Source: Deltaproteobacteria bacterium
Lineage (GTDB): Bacteria; Myxococcota_A; Polyangia; Polyangiales; Polyangiaceae
Direction of reading: 5' to 3'
Assembly: GCA_016218915.1 (NCBI GenBank)
Contig: JACRCQ010000052.1
Coordinates: forward strand, 62,001-126,000
Length of the DNA stretch: 64,000 nucleotides
Numbering within the stretch: position 1 is the first letter of the stretch; every line of letters starts with the position of its first letter. Below are positions 45,502 through 53,897 of this stretch, in pieces. The notes below the pieces were generated by a model. That model saw nothing but the letters and a program-made list of their open reading frames with translations, was not told the DNA's origin and ran no database searches. The position numbers were made by a program, and so were the translations under genes.

Positions 45502-46158
45502 CTACGTCAAGCTTTCGTCGATTGAGCCCGGCACGATCAGGCCGTGCGGAGGCGTTCCCGAGCGGCTCCTGGGCGTGTCGCACGAGCCGAACGGGTGCCG
45601 GGTGCACCCATGGCGTGAGCCGAGGCGCGCAGGGCTGAGCGACACAGCGCCGCACGCGTCGCAGACCGCCAGCTCGTTGGCGTAGTCTGACGGGTGTTCG
45701 AGGGCGTCCAGCGCGAACAGCGCGAGGACTTGATCGCTGAGCGCGATGTCTTCGGTCAGCCGCACTCGCCACGCGGCGAGCCCATCCGCACGCTTGATCC
45801 TGACCACGGTCGAGGCGAGCAGGGCGGCGTGGACGAACGCAACCTGATCGGTGTCGATCGCGGTGCGCAGGGCTTGCAGCACGCGATGTCGCGAGCCTTC
45901 CAGGATCCTCGGAACAGCAGAGTTGGTCGTGCGCCGCGCCTTGGCACGAGCCTCTGGCGAGCTGGGCTGCAGCGTCACGACCCCGACCTCGTGCTCACAA
46001 ACGCGCTGCAGGGGTCCTGGATGGCTCAACAGGAGCCGCTCGGTGCGCACGAGGTGCTCTTCGCACCAAGCGATGAGGTCACTGGTCAGCCAGCCACAGC
46101 GCACACCTTCGGTGAAGCCGAGAGCCGACTCGCGAGCCGTTGGCGCTGACGTTTCCAT
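45502..46158 (-). CDS. Hypothetical protein with a C-terminal zinc-binding-like Cys/His cluster
   Basis: 218 residues from the ATG at 46158, which follows a strong GGAGGGGG. The first 150 residues are mostly helical (LLLSHPGPLQRVCEHEVG, VLQALRTAIDTDQVAF). Near the C-terminus, CDACGAVSLSPARLG, then HGCTRHPFGSC, give the Cys-x-x-Cys and Cys/His ligands of a small zinc-ribbon-like site. No family was recognised. Its end lies 28 bp upstream of recD2 on the same strand, so co-transcription with recD2 is possible. Confidence 0.6.
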   Translation of the reverse strand: METSAPTARESALGFTEGVRCGWLTSDLIAWCEEHLVRTERLLLSHPGPLQRVCEHEVGVVTLQPSSPEARAKARRTTNSAVPRILEGSRHRVLQALRTAIDTDQVAFVHAALLASTVVRIKRADGLAAWRVRLTEDIALSDQVLALFALDALEHPSDYANELAVCDACGAVSLSPARLGSRHGCTRHPFGSCDTPRSRSGTPPHGLIVPGSIDESLT

Positions 46159-46311
46159 GCCCCCTCCTGCAGCTTCTCTCGAGGCAGAACCCGGCCGCGT
46201 GATCACGCACCCGAGCCCGCCCTGGGAAGCTCCCCTTCCTCCTAGAATACGGTCTCGATCACCAGTCTGTTTTGCTGGGTGCGCTTCGTCAATGCCCAAA
46301 TCGGCGCGACG

Positions 46312-48168
46312 CTAGAGCGCGCGGCTCTCGGGTGGCTCATCCTCGTCAATACGGGTGACGTTCGCAATGCGGCGCATTGCGTCGGACGTGCCCAGAAAGA
46401 CAACCCGCGCTCCAGGCTCCAGCGCCCCGACGCTCGCCCGGCCACTGCCGCCATCCAGGAATTTTCCGCGCAAGAAGCCGCGGACGTCGTATTGCGAGCA
46501 CACCTGCTCCAGATGCTGCCCGACGATGGGGCTGCCTTCTGGCACCACCAGCTCTTGGACGAGCACCGATCGGGCCTTCCATCGGAACGAGCCGAAGGTG
46601 CGCCCCACCAGCGCCGCAGCGGCAAACGCAGGCGCCGCCAGCATCCACATGCTGTAGGTCACGTCGATCCCGAACATCTTCTGCATCGGCTGCACCATGG
46701 CGTGATCGAACACGCGCAGCACGATCCGGATCTGCTCGTTGTGATCGCGCGCCGCCAGCGCCACGTCGAGATTCGCCAGATCGTCGTCGGTCGCCCCCAC
46801 CAGGCAATGCGCGCCCCGGACATGGGCGCGCTCCAGCACGCCATGCGCCGACGAGCTGGACACGATCACCGGGACCTTCATCCGTCGGGCCGCATCGATG
46901 TGCGAGTTGTCCGGGTTCTTCTCGATGGCGACCACGGGAATGCCCATGCGGTAGAGCTCTTCGACCACGCGGATGCCGATGTTGCCCAGCCCGCACACGA
47001 TCACATGGCCGTGCCTCGGGATGCGCCGGTCGTGCAGGATCATGCCGAGCCTTCCCATCAGCACGCGCTCGGTCATCGCGCCGTACACCAGACCCACGAG
47101 CCCTGCGCCGAGCATCGTGAGGATGGATGCGACGAGCTTCACCCAGAACGACGTCGCCTCTTTCTGCAGGATCCCGAGGTCCCCGTAGCCGCCTGTCAGC
47201 ACCACGATGGTGTAGAAGAACGGATCCGGCCCTGGAACGCCCGCCGCCGCAAACAAGCTCACGCCGATGATCAGCAGCGTCACGAGCACCGCAGCCACCA
47301 GCTTTGCCACGGGCGACACCTGCGTCAGCTTGTCGTACAGCACGCGGTACCACGCCACCCTGTGTCCTGGCAGCGAGGCCTCTGCCCGCATCCGGTAGCG
47401 ACTCCGGCGCGAGAACATCCGACGCGTTCCGGGCAGGGCGGCGTGGAGCACGCCTCGCGCGCGATCCGGACGGGCCAGCACCATGATCCGCTCGCCAGCC
47501 CGCAGCGCCGTATCCATGTCGTGCGGTGGAAAGAACGTCGCAGCAGGCGCGCCCGAATCCGAATCGCCCTCGGGCCGCTCCGTCCGGGCGATCACCAGCG
47601 TTGCATGCTCGAGCTCGAGACGCTCCGGGGTGAGACCCACGAGCGGATGATGCTCGTGCAGGTCGATCTCGGCCACCTCCCACAGCTGCAGCGGCTCCGT
47701 GGGCTGAGCGACGTCTTCGAGGTAGAAGTACCCCGCATAGCTCGACAACGTGGCTGCCAGCGCAAAGGCTGGCGCCGCGAGGATCGAATCCGACAGCGAG
47801 TAGTGATTGCCCAGCGCTTCGTCGATGCTCCGCGCAAGGTGGCGCTGGAAGATCCGCGACACGATGCGGACCTTCTTCCGAAGCTCGCGCACACGCAGCG
47901 CGGTCTCGAGGTTGAGCAGATCCGAGTCGTGCAGCAGGAGCACAGCGGTTGCATCGTTGATTCCTGCCTCGCGAAGCACCTCGGGGTCCCGGCAGTCGCC
48001 CTCCACGATGTCGTGCAACGCCAGCGTCCGCGCGAATCGCAGCGTGTCTCGCTTGCCCGTCGGCACCAGGAGCGTCACCTGGCACCCCAGCCGCAACAGG
48101 TAGTCTGCGGTGTGGCTGGCGAGCAGGTTGGCACCGCACAGCACGATGGAATCAGACCGATGGGGCAC
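46312..48168 (-). CDS. Putative RCK-gated K+ channel-like protein (RCK-pore-RCK)
   Basis: 618 residues. A first NAD-binding TrkA-N/RCK-type domain occupies about residues 1-145 (IVLCGANLLASHTADYLLRL). A pore of two membrane helices follows (VAAVLVTLLIIGVSLFAAAG and VKLVASILTMLGAGLVGLVY), with a pore loop ending TGGYGDL near residue 325; the canonical filter is TVGYGD, so one Val is replaced by Gly. A second RCK domain begins near residue 390 (VIVCGLGNIGIRVVEELYRM) with its own C-terminal RCK_C-like part. It resembles the CASTOR/POLLUX and prokaryotic RCK channels in layout. Ion selectivity is uncertain. Ligand gating by nucleotides is inferred. Confidence 0.75.
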   Translation of the reverse strand: MPHRSDSIVLCGANLLASHTADYLLRLGCQVTLLVPTGKRDTLRFARTLALHDIVEGDCRDPEVLREAGINDATAVLLLHDSDLLNLETALRVRELRKKVRIVSRIFQRHLARSIDEALGNHYSLSDSILAAPAFALAATLSSYAGYFYLEDVAQPTEPLQLWEVAEIDLHEHHPLVGLTPERLELEHATLVIARTERPEGDSDSGAPAATFFPPHDMDTALRAGERIMVLARPDRARGVLHAALPGTRRMFSRRSRYRMRAEASLPGHRVAWYRVLYDKLTQVSPVAKLVAAVLVTLLIIGVSLFAAAGVPGPDPFFYTIVVLTGGYGDLGILQKEATSFWVKLVASILTMLGAGLVGLVYGAMTERVLMGRLGMILHDRRIPRHGHVIVCGLGNIGIRVVEELYRMGIPVVAIEKNPDNSHIDAARRMKVPVIVSSSSAHGVLERAHVRGAHCLVGATDDDLANLDVALAARDHNEQIRIVLRVFDHAMVQPMQKMFGIDVTYSMWMLAAPAFAAAALVGRTFGSFRWKARSVLVQELVVPEGSPIVGQHLEQVCSQYDVRGFLRGKFLDGGSGRASVGALEPGARVVFLGTSDAMRRIANVTRIDEDEPPESRAL

Positions 48169-48180
48169 GGCAAGAGCCTA

Positions 48181-48282
48181 CTCCAGGGGGCTACCTTTCA
48201 GGGCAGAGATGTTCACAGGGAGAAGGGAGATCAGGAGGGTGATCTGTGTCTCACGGGTCGCGCTGGGCTTGCGGGAGACCCT
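48181..48282 (+). repeat. Dispersed repeat family A, copy 1
   Basis: Shares the core GGGGCTACCTT, GGGCAGAGA and GTTCACAGGGAGA, in that order, with three copies at 56.8-57.4 kb, plus a later GCTTGCGGGAGACC-like block shared with the copy at 56838. It lies between the channel gene (start 48168) and the enoyl-CoA hydratase gene (start 48457), just before a family B copy. Between this copy and the B copy, about 40 bp contain nothing recognisable. Confidence 0.75.
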
Positions 48283-48322
48283 CAATCCACGCCCGACGCG
48301 ATGTGGGCGCTGCGTCGGACCG

Positions 48323-48412
48323 ACAGCCCCCGAATGGTCCGAATGGGGGCTTGGCTAACCGTGCAGCTGACTCGCACTAGTACTAGCCCCCGGCTTTCAG
48401 CCCGGCTGCTTC
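48323..48412 (-). repeat. Dispersed repeat family B, copy 1
   Basis: On the minus strand it reads GAAGCAGCCGGGCTGAAAGC, then CGGGGGCT, then GAGTCAGCTGCACGGTTAGC, then CAAGCCCCC, matching 63779-63857. AGCCCCC and GGGGGCT 13 bp apart can form a hairpin, as can CCGGGCTGAAAGCCGG. Confidence 0.75.
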
Positions 48413-48456
48413 ATCTCCCGCCGCCCTGTGAAGACACTCTGGTAGGCTCGCGCGCC

Positions 48457-49236
48457 ATGAACGACGGTTTCGAGATCGAACGACGTGGCACCGTTGCGTT
48501 GTTCCGCATCCAGCGTGCTGACCAGGCCAATGCGATCACCCGCCAGGTCCTGATCGGGCTCGGACGATTCGCTCGCGAGCAAGGCTCGGATGCCCAGGTC
48601 CGCGCGTTGATCGTCACGGCCGCTGGCAACAAGCACTTTTGCGCAGGCGCCGATCTCAAGGAGCGCGTGGGGTGGACCCACGACGACATCCGCACCCAGC
48701 TCGCGCTGTACCGCAGCGAGCTCGGGGCGCTCGACACCTGTCCGAAGCCGGTGGTGGCTGCGCTCAACGGCCTGGCCTTTGGCGGCGGGCTGGAGATCGC
48801 GCTCGCCTGCGACCTGCGCGTTGCCGTGGCCTCTGCCAGCTTTGCCCTGCCTGAAGTCACGCTGGCCATCATTCCCGGAGCCGGCGGAACGCAGCGTCTT
48901 CCCAGAATCGTGGGCGAGGCGCGCGCCAAGGAGATGATCCTGTTCGGACAGCGCATCTCGGCGCAGCAGGCGCTCGCCTGGGGCCTGATCAACCGTATCG
49001 CAGACCCGCAGGTGGATATCGTCGACGACGCGATCGGGTGGATCGAGCCGATCCTCGGAGGCGCACCCCTGGCGCACGCTTCTGCGCTGGCCGCAATCGA
49101 TGCTGCGCGACCGGATCCGGTGGCTGGTCTGCAGGCCGAGCAGGCAGCCTACGAGCGGCTTCTGGGCACCGAGGATCGTCTGGAAGGGCTTCGCGCCTTT
49201 GCCGAGAAAAGAAAGCCGGTCTACGTGGGCCGCTGA
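48457..49236 (+). CDS. Enoyl-CoA hydratase/isomerase family protein
   Basis: 259 residues from the ATG at 48457; the frame stays open far upstream but runs antisense through the channel gene, so this start is clear. The crotonase signature is complete: HFCAGADLKE, then KPVVAALNGLAFGGGLEIAL with the oxyanion-hole glycines, then LPEVTLAIIPGAGGTQRLPR carrying the catalytic Glu position. Crotonases hydrate enoyl-CoA in fatty-acid or amino-acid breakdown. The specific substrate cannot be read; a methylglutaconyl-CoA or short-chain enzyme is possible. It is flanked upstream by two non-coding repeats. Confidence 0.9.
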   Translation: MNDGFEIERRGTVALFRIQRADQANAITRQVLIGLGRFAREQGSDAQVRALIVTAAGNKHFCAGADLKERVGWTHDDIRTQLALYRSELGALDTCPKPVVAALNGLAFGGGLEIALACDLRVAVASASFALPEVTLAIIPGAGGTQRLPRIVGEARAKEMILFGQRISAQQALAWGLINRIADPQVDIVDDAIGWIEPILGGAPLAHASALAAIDAARPDPVAGLQAEQAAYERLLGTEDRLEGLRAFAEKRKPVYVGR

Positions 49237-49336
49237 ATCGCCCGTCACGAGCTGGCGCGCCACCTGCCGCGTTTTGGGTGGCAGACCTCCCTTGGGCTTG
49301 CCCTTTTGTCCAATCCTTGGTTGATCAAGGGCCTAC

Positions 49337-51208
49337 GTGCGCGCCCATCGGATCGTACTCGGCGTTCTGTTCCTGAGCTTCTTCGCCCTGGCGTACTGCT
49401 ATGTGCCTCGGCTGACGAACTGCTTGTGGAGCGACATGGAGTTCACGGGCTGGGTGTCGCCCATCGCGCATCGGATGGCGCAGGGCGAGCACATCTATCG
49501 CGACTTCACCTTGCCGATCCCGCCTGGCAGCTTTCTGGTGATGGCGACCGTGCAGAAGGCCACGGGACGATTCGCGCTGGTCGACGAGCTCTGGCTGTGC
49601 GCTGTGTGCAACCTGCTGATGATCGGGATCGCGTACGGGATTGCGCGCTCGTTCACCGAGGTGCGCAACGCCACGCTGGCCGCGATCCTGACCGCGCCTG
49701 TGATCATCCTGACGCCCAAGGAGATCGCCTATGATCAGACCGCGCAGGTCATCGCCTGGTCCGCGGTCGCGCTGCTGGCTGCGGGGCTCACGCGGCCGGC
49801 AGGGCGTGCGCGCTCCTGGTACCTGCGCGCAGCCGGCTTTGCTGCTGCGCTGACTCTGGCGTTCAAATCGAGCACCGGCACAGGCGCCATCGTGGGGATC
49901 GGCCTGGCTGCTGCTGCCATCGGCGGCGTGGCATTCATCCGCCAGAAGCGCGCAGCCGTGCGTGCGCTGCTCCCGGACTTCGGCTCCCTGGCCGCCGGTC
50001 TCGCAGCCGGCATCGCTGCCACGGTCCTGATCGTGGTGCTGATCGCAGGCGGATCGCTGGGGGAATTCTATCAGGTCGTGTTCGTCGACGGCCCGCAGCT
50101 CAAGGGCGGGCAGGCGCGTCTCGTGCTCAACCTGCTGAGCTACTCTCTCTTCCAGTCGCCGGTGCACCTGTCGCTGCTCGTGGTGATCTTCACCGCATGG
50201 ATCCTCGTTCGCATGCAGGGCAACAAGGAGGCGCTGCTGGTGGACGCCGCCCTTGCGGCCAAGGACGTGCACGAGCCCGTCAGGTTCGATTGGCGCTTTG
50301 CGGTGGGCGTGAGCGCCATCGTGCTGGCCCTGGCAGGCACCGGCATCGGCCTGCTGCTCGGCCATGCTGCGATGGTCCCCAACGGGCTGCGCGCGATCGC
50401 CGGCTTCTCCATCGTGCCTCCCATGCTCGGCTTGATGTTTCTCGCCATCTTCCTGCTGAGCAATCTGCACGGTGCAGCGGTCGCCACGGATCGTCGCGCT
50501 GCGTTTGCGGCGACGACGCTGTGCGCGGGAGCGATCTCGCTCCTGCACAACCTGTCGCACCCCCAGCACCGTCCGTTCTACGACAACAACCCGATCATCC
50601 CGATGGCGTTCCTGTCGTTGCTGCTGCTGATGGATCGCGCGCGATTCCCGCGGCTCAAGTACGTCGTGTTCGTGGTGACGCTCTTCGGGTTGTACGGCGA
50701 GAAGTTCCAGCGCTACCTCGATGCACGCCACCCGGTCGATGATCCGTCGTTCTGGGCGGGCCTGCAGGTCAGCGACAACGGCCTGCGGATCCTCAAGATG
50801 GCGCAGCGCGCGCGAGAGCTCGCAGGGCCTGCCGGCACGGTCTTGATGCTCCCCGAGGATCCGGCCACCGAGGCGCTCATCGGACGTCCCAGGCCGAAGC
50901 TGCATGGCGCGATCGTGTTCGTGGACCAGTTCCCGGAGCGAATGCTCAAGCACGATCTGCTCGCTCTGCAGATGACGCCGCCGGATGTGCTCGTGCTGCA
51001 TCCCAACGACAACGCCTGGAACCGCGTGTACCGGATCTGGAACCTCAAGGCGCCCGCCGGCAAGCTGCAAGTGGACTTCCTGGAGGGGCGGCGCGAGACG
51101 ATGTACCGGATCGACAGCACCTATCCGACCTGGATCTTCAACCAGCCGAGCACCATGGAGCTGCTGTACAAGGCGCCACCTGCGGAGCCTGCCGAGCCGC
51201 CGCAGTAG
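49337..51208 (+). CDS. Polytopic membrane protein resembling GT39/ArnT-type glycosyltransferases
   Basis: 623 residues from a GTG at 49337. About ten to eleven membrane segments begin at IVLGVLFLSFFALAYCYVP. The first luminal loop has acidic residues near the membrane (WSDMEFTGWVSPIAHRMAQG, then GEHIYRDFTLPIPPGSF), as in the GT-C fold where an Asp/Glu contacts the polyprenyl-phosphate sugar. Later helices alternate with loops and a soluble C-terminal part (LVLHPNDNAWNRVYRIWNL). Membrane protein or lipid glycosylation is a reasonable guess, without proof of donor or acceptor. A related ArnT-like role in cell-envelope sugar transfer is equally possible. Confidence 0.6.
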   Translation: MRAHRIVLGVLFLSFFALAYCYVPRLTNCLWSDMEFTGWVSPIAHRMAQGEHIYRDFTLPIPPGSFLVMATVQKATGRFALVDELWLCAVCNLLMIGIAYGIARSFTEVRNATLAAILTAPVIILTPKEIAYDQTAQVIAWSAVALLAAGLTRPAGRARSWYLRAAGFAAALTLAFKSSTGTGAIVGIGLAAAAIGGVAFIRQKRAAVRALLPDFGSLAAGLAAGIAATVLIVVLIAGGSLGEFYQVVFVDGPQLKGGQARLVLNLLSYSLFQSPVHLSLLVVIFTAWILVRMQGNKEALLVDAALAAKDVHEPVRFDWRFAVGVSAIVLALAGTGIGLLLGHAAMVPNGLRAIAGFSIVPPMLGLMFLAIFLLSNLHGAAVATDRRAAFAATTLCAGAISLLHNLSHPQHRPFYDNNPIIPMAFLSLLLLMDRARFPRLKYVVFVVTLFGLYGEKFQRYLDARHPVDDPSFWAGLQVSDNGLRILKMAQRARELAGPAGTVLMLPEDPATEALIGRPRPKLHGAIVFVDQFPERMLKHDLLALQMTPPDVLVLHPNDNAWNRVYRIWNLKAPAGKLQVDFLEGRRETMYRIDSTYPTWIFNQPSTMELLYKAPPAEPAEPPQ

Positions 51209-51230
51209 AGGCGTCGAGCTCCGATCGCGC

Positions 51231-52898
51231 TCAGTTGATCGAGAACGACTTGTGGACCGTCACCGGGCTGCCTGCGAACGGCGGCACGCTCGCGCCGCGG
51301 AAACGCGCAGCCACGCAACCACCGACCGAGGTTCCGGCAAAGGGAGGGCCTTCGACGTTGGCCGAGGTCACGCGCCCTGAAGGAGCGAACGTCACAGCGA
51401 CGCGGCCCGTACCCGTGGGGCCGTCGGGCTTCTTGCATCCCGAAGCGCCACCTGCCGCTGCGTTGAGAGCGGAGATCGCTGCGCCGCGGTCGAACGGGTT
51501 GGTCGCACCACCGCCCGGATCCGGCGGAGGCGGCGCTTTGGGCTCTTCGGTCTTTGGCGGATCCGGCGTTTTGGCCTCCGGCTTCTTGCCCGTGTCCGCT
51601 GGCTTGCTCGTGTCTGAGGTCTTGAGCGGACCTGGCACCTTCTCTGGGGCCGTCTTGTCCTTGGGATCCTTCTTGTCTTCGGGTTTCGACGGATCGGTGG
51701 GAGCAGGAGCCGTGGCGGAAGCTGCTGGCGTTGCCGGGTCTGCAGAGGCCGGTGCCGCCGTGTCCGGGGGCTTGGCGGTTTCCGAAGCAGCGGCAGACGC
51801 AGGAGCCTTGGTGTCGTTGCCCTTGCTCTTGCCGAACACCAGGTAGCCGCCGAACGCGATCACGACCAGGCCGAGCGCTGCAGCGAGCACGACCAGCAGA
51901 ACCTTGTTGCCACCACCTGATTGGACCGGGGCAGGGCCCATGCCCATGTACTCGGGCTGCGGCGGCGGCGGCTCTGGCTCGATCGTGGTGGGAAGCACAG
52001 GCGCCGCAAGCGTTGCGCTGCCCATGATCGAACCGCCGCCGATGTTCATGATGTCATCGAGCGCGCGATCGTTCTCCATGGACGGCGGCGCCTGGGTCGA
52101 CAGCGTCTTGATGTCCACAACGCCCGACGTCGCGCCAGGACCTGCGGGCGGCGCCACCGACTTCGGCTTGGGAGCCTTGAGCGCATCGAGCGTGAAGAGC
52201 ACGGAGTTCTCGCCGCGCTCAGCGGTCATGTGGCTACCCTTGGGCAGCGGCGCCATCGAGGGCGAAGCCTTCTGCTGCTTGGTCTCCTTGGGCTCTTCCG
52301 CTACGGGCGCAGATCCGAACAGGTCTTGATCCTTGGGGCGAGCATCGGCACGGCGAGCAGCAGCCTTGGAGGCACCCGCGCCTCCGAGAACCGGGCCGCC
52401 CGCGGCAAGTGCTGCGTCCGGAGGCACCGGCGTCGAGGCAGCAGCGGTGTTGGGACGCAGCGCGCCGATGGGTCGTCCTGCAGCCGGAGCCGGACCGGCG
52501 GCGCGCACCTTCTCGACCAGTTCAGGCACTTCGCCGAGCGGTCGCCAGTCTTCCATTCCGTCTTTCCAGAGGTACGTGTCATCGCTGATCACGCCGCTGC
52601 GGTACAGCTGCACGATCTCGTCGACGACAACCGTGCGCTGGTCGCCTTCGGCAACGTTCAGAGTCCACTCGACCGGAGGCTGGGCTGCACCGTGGGCGAA
52701 CGGATCGGCTCCAGGCGAGTTCTCGTAGATCCTGGTCTCGCCGTCTTCTTCTTCTCCTGGAGGGGGCGCTTCGATTTCCGCGCCGCTGATCACGATCGCC
52801 GAGCTGCACTTCTTGCAGCGAATCTTTACGGTTCTGCCGCGGACCTTTTCATCGGCGATGGTGTACTTGGCTCCGCAGGACTGGCACGAGATCTTCAT
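51231..52898 (-). CDS. Zinc-ribbon/GYF_2 protein with TonB-like C-terminus (AgmX-like)
   Basis: 555 residues from the ATG at 52898. Order: a zinc ribbon (Cys5, Cys8, Cys28 and Cys31 in ISCQSCGAKYTIADEKV and RCKKCSSAIVI); a GYF_2-like domain near residues 80-125 (EWTLNVAEGDQRTVV, DDTYLWKDGMEDWRPLGEV); Pro/Ala-rich linker; one membrane helix (VLLVVLAAALGLVVIAFGGY); a long Pro/Lys/Ala tail (about 110 residues); and a Cys-containing C-terminal domain (GRVAVTFAPSGRVTSANVEG) like TonB or AgmX/PglI. In myxobacteria relatives are linked to gliding motility and energy coupling. That role is inference here. Confidence 0.75.
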   Translation of the reverse strand: MKISCQSCGAKYTIADEKVRGRTVKIRCKKCSSAIVISGAEIEAPPPGEEEDGETRIYENSPGADPFAHGAAQPPVEWTLNVAEGDQRTVVVDEIVQLYRSGVISDDTYLWKDGMEDWRPLGEVPELVEKVRAAGPAPAAGRPIGALRPNTAAASTPVPPDAALAAGGPVLGGAGASKAAARRADARPKDQDLFGSAPVAEEPKETKQQKASPSMAPLPKGSHMTAERGENSVLFTLDALKAPKPKSVAPPAGPGATSGVVDIKTLSTQAPPSMENDRALDDIMNIGGGSIMGSATLAAPVLPTTIEPEPPPPQPEYMGMGPAPVQSGGGNKVLLVVLAAALGLVVIAFGGYLVFGKSKGNDTKAPASAAASETAKPPDTAAPASADPATPAASATAPAPTDPSKPEDKKDPKDKTAPEKVPGPLKTSDTSKPADTGKKPEAKTPDPPKTEEPKAPPPPDPGGGATNPFDRGAAISALNAAAGGASGCKKPDGPTGTGRVAVTFAPSGRVTSANVEGPPFAGTSVGGCVAARFRGASVPPFAGSPVTVHKSFSIN

Positions 52899-53104
52899 CG
52901 AAAGTCTTACCTTCGCGCGACACGCGTTTTCGGCGACGTGAGTGCAACTCTCCGCGCAGGGAACTCGAGGCCCCCATACGGGTTCATGGCACACTACGCC
53001 GGAAGTCTACCGTCGAGGGATTCTCCTGATCAAGCTGAGCGGCAAAGGACCGCCATGATCAGACACCCGGCCAGACGGAACCCTTTGCTTTAAGCCGGTC
53101 CTGT

Positions 53105-53764
53105 TCAGGCATCCGGGCCTTGTTCAGGTGTCTCCAGGGGGATCAGGAAAGGATGGGCCTCCACCCCGGCAGAGGAGGTCGAGAGCACGGTCGCATGGGC
53201 GATTTTCCCGGATGGAGCCTCTCCGACCGAGCCCACGTTGATGATCCGGGTTCCGCCCACGACCCGGTCGAAAGGTACGTGGCTCCCCCCACAGATCACG
53301 GTATCGGCCGGGTCATCCCCCAGCAAAGCCGAAATCTCGCTGTCTTCCATGTCGTGGGTCATCGATGTCGTGGGATCTGCCGGCGACCCGTGCACCAACA
53401 GCAGCTCACCACCGTCCTCCACCGCCATCCGAAACGTGGTCGGCAGCCTCTGCAGACGCGCGAGAATCACGTCGCCCAGCTGCTCTCGGGCTGCCCGCAG
53501 CCTCTGCACCCGCTCGGCCTCCTGGGGCGTGGTGGGCTTGAGCGCTTCCGGATCAACGGTCGCCAGAGCCCGATCGCTCAGCCCCTGCACGCAATGGGCT
53601 CGTTCGGCCGTCAGCAGGGTCCAGACGCGAAGCGGCTCAGGACCGGGAAAGCAAAGGTCCCCTGCCACAAGCACCTTGCTGCAACCCTGGATCTTGCCCA
53701 TCGCGAGAACCATCTCCAGGGCGGCGGCATGGCCATGGATGTCCGAAATGCAGAGCAATCGCAT
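53105..53764 (-). CDS. Calcineurin-like metallophosphoesterase with altered motifs
   Basis: 219 residues with no signal peptide. The start is canonical: LLCISDIHGHAAALE supplies Asp and His ligands, and VAGDLCFPGPEPLRV supplies GD. After that two motifs deviate: the usual GNHD appears as QGLSDRA (Asn missing) and the usual GHTH appears as CGGSHVPFDR (first His missing), while LLVHGSPAD retains a His. It may hydrolyse a different substrate or have weak activity. It is the last gene before the plus-strand glnE, with which it is divergent (133 bp apart). Confidence 0.8.
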   Translation of the reverse strand: MRLLCISDIHGHAAALEMVLAMGKIQGCSKVLVAGDLCFPGPEPLRVWTLLTAERAHCVQGLSDRALATVDPEALKPTTPQEAERVQRLRAAREQLGDVILARLQRLPTTFRMAVEDGGELLLVHGSPADPTTSMTHDMEDSEISALLGDDPADTVICGGSHVPFDRVVGGTRIINVGSVGEAPSGKIAHATVLSTSSAGVEAHPFLIPLETPEQGPDA

Positions 53765-53897
53765 GGCCCCAACCTAGTACCCCGTGCCCCAAGTGCGTAG
53801 TGGGATTGCGCCAACCCACCCGCTAGAAGCCGACAGCCGATGCAAGTACGCTCGCGTCGCGTAGGCCGCGGCCGACGTTTCTGCCAGGAGCCTCTCA

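Noticed and set aside
46279..48456. Upstream extension of the enoyl-CoA hydratase frame
   Set aside because: The frame stays open but is antisense to the channel gene and crosses repeat elements A and B; the crotonase fold starts at the ATG at 48457.
49315..49330. Terminator-like hairpin after the enoyl-CoA hydratase gene (CCTTG/CAAGG)
   Set aside because: The 5-bp stem is weak, lacks a T-run and lies directly against the next start codon.
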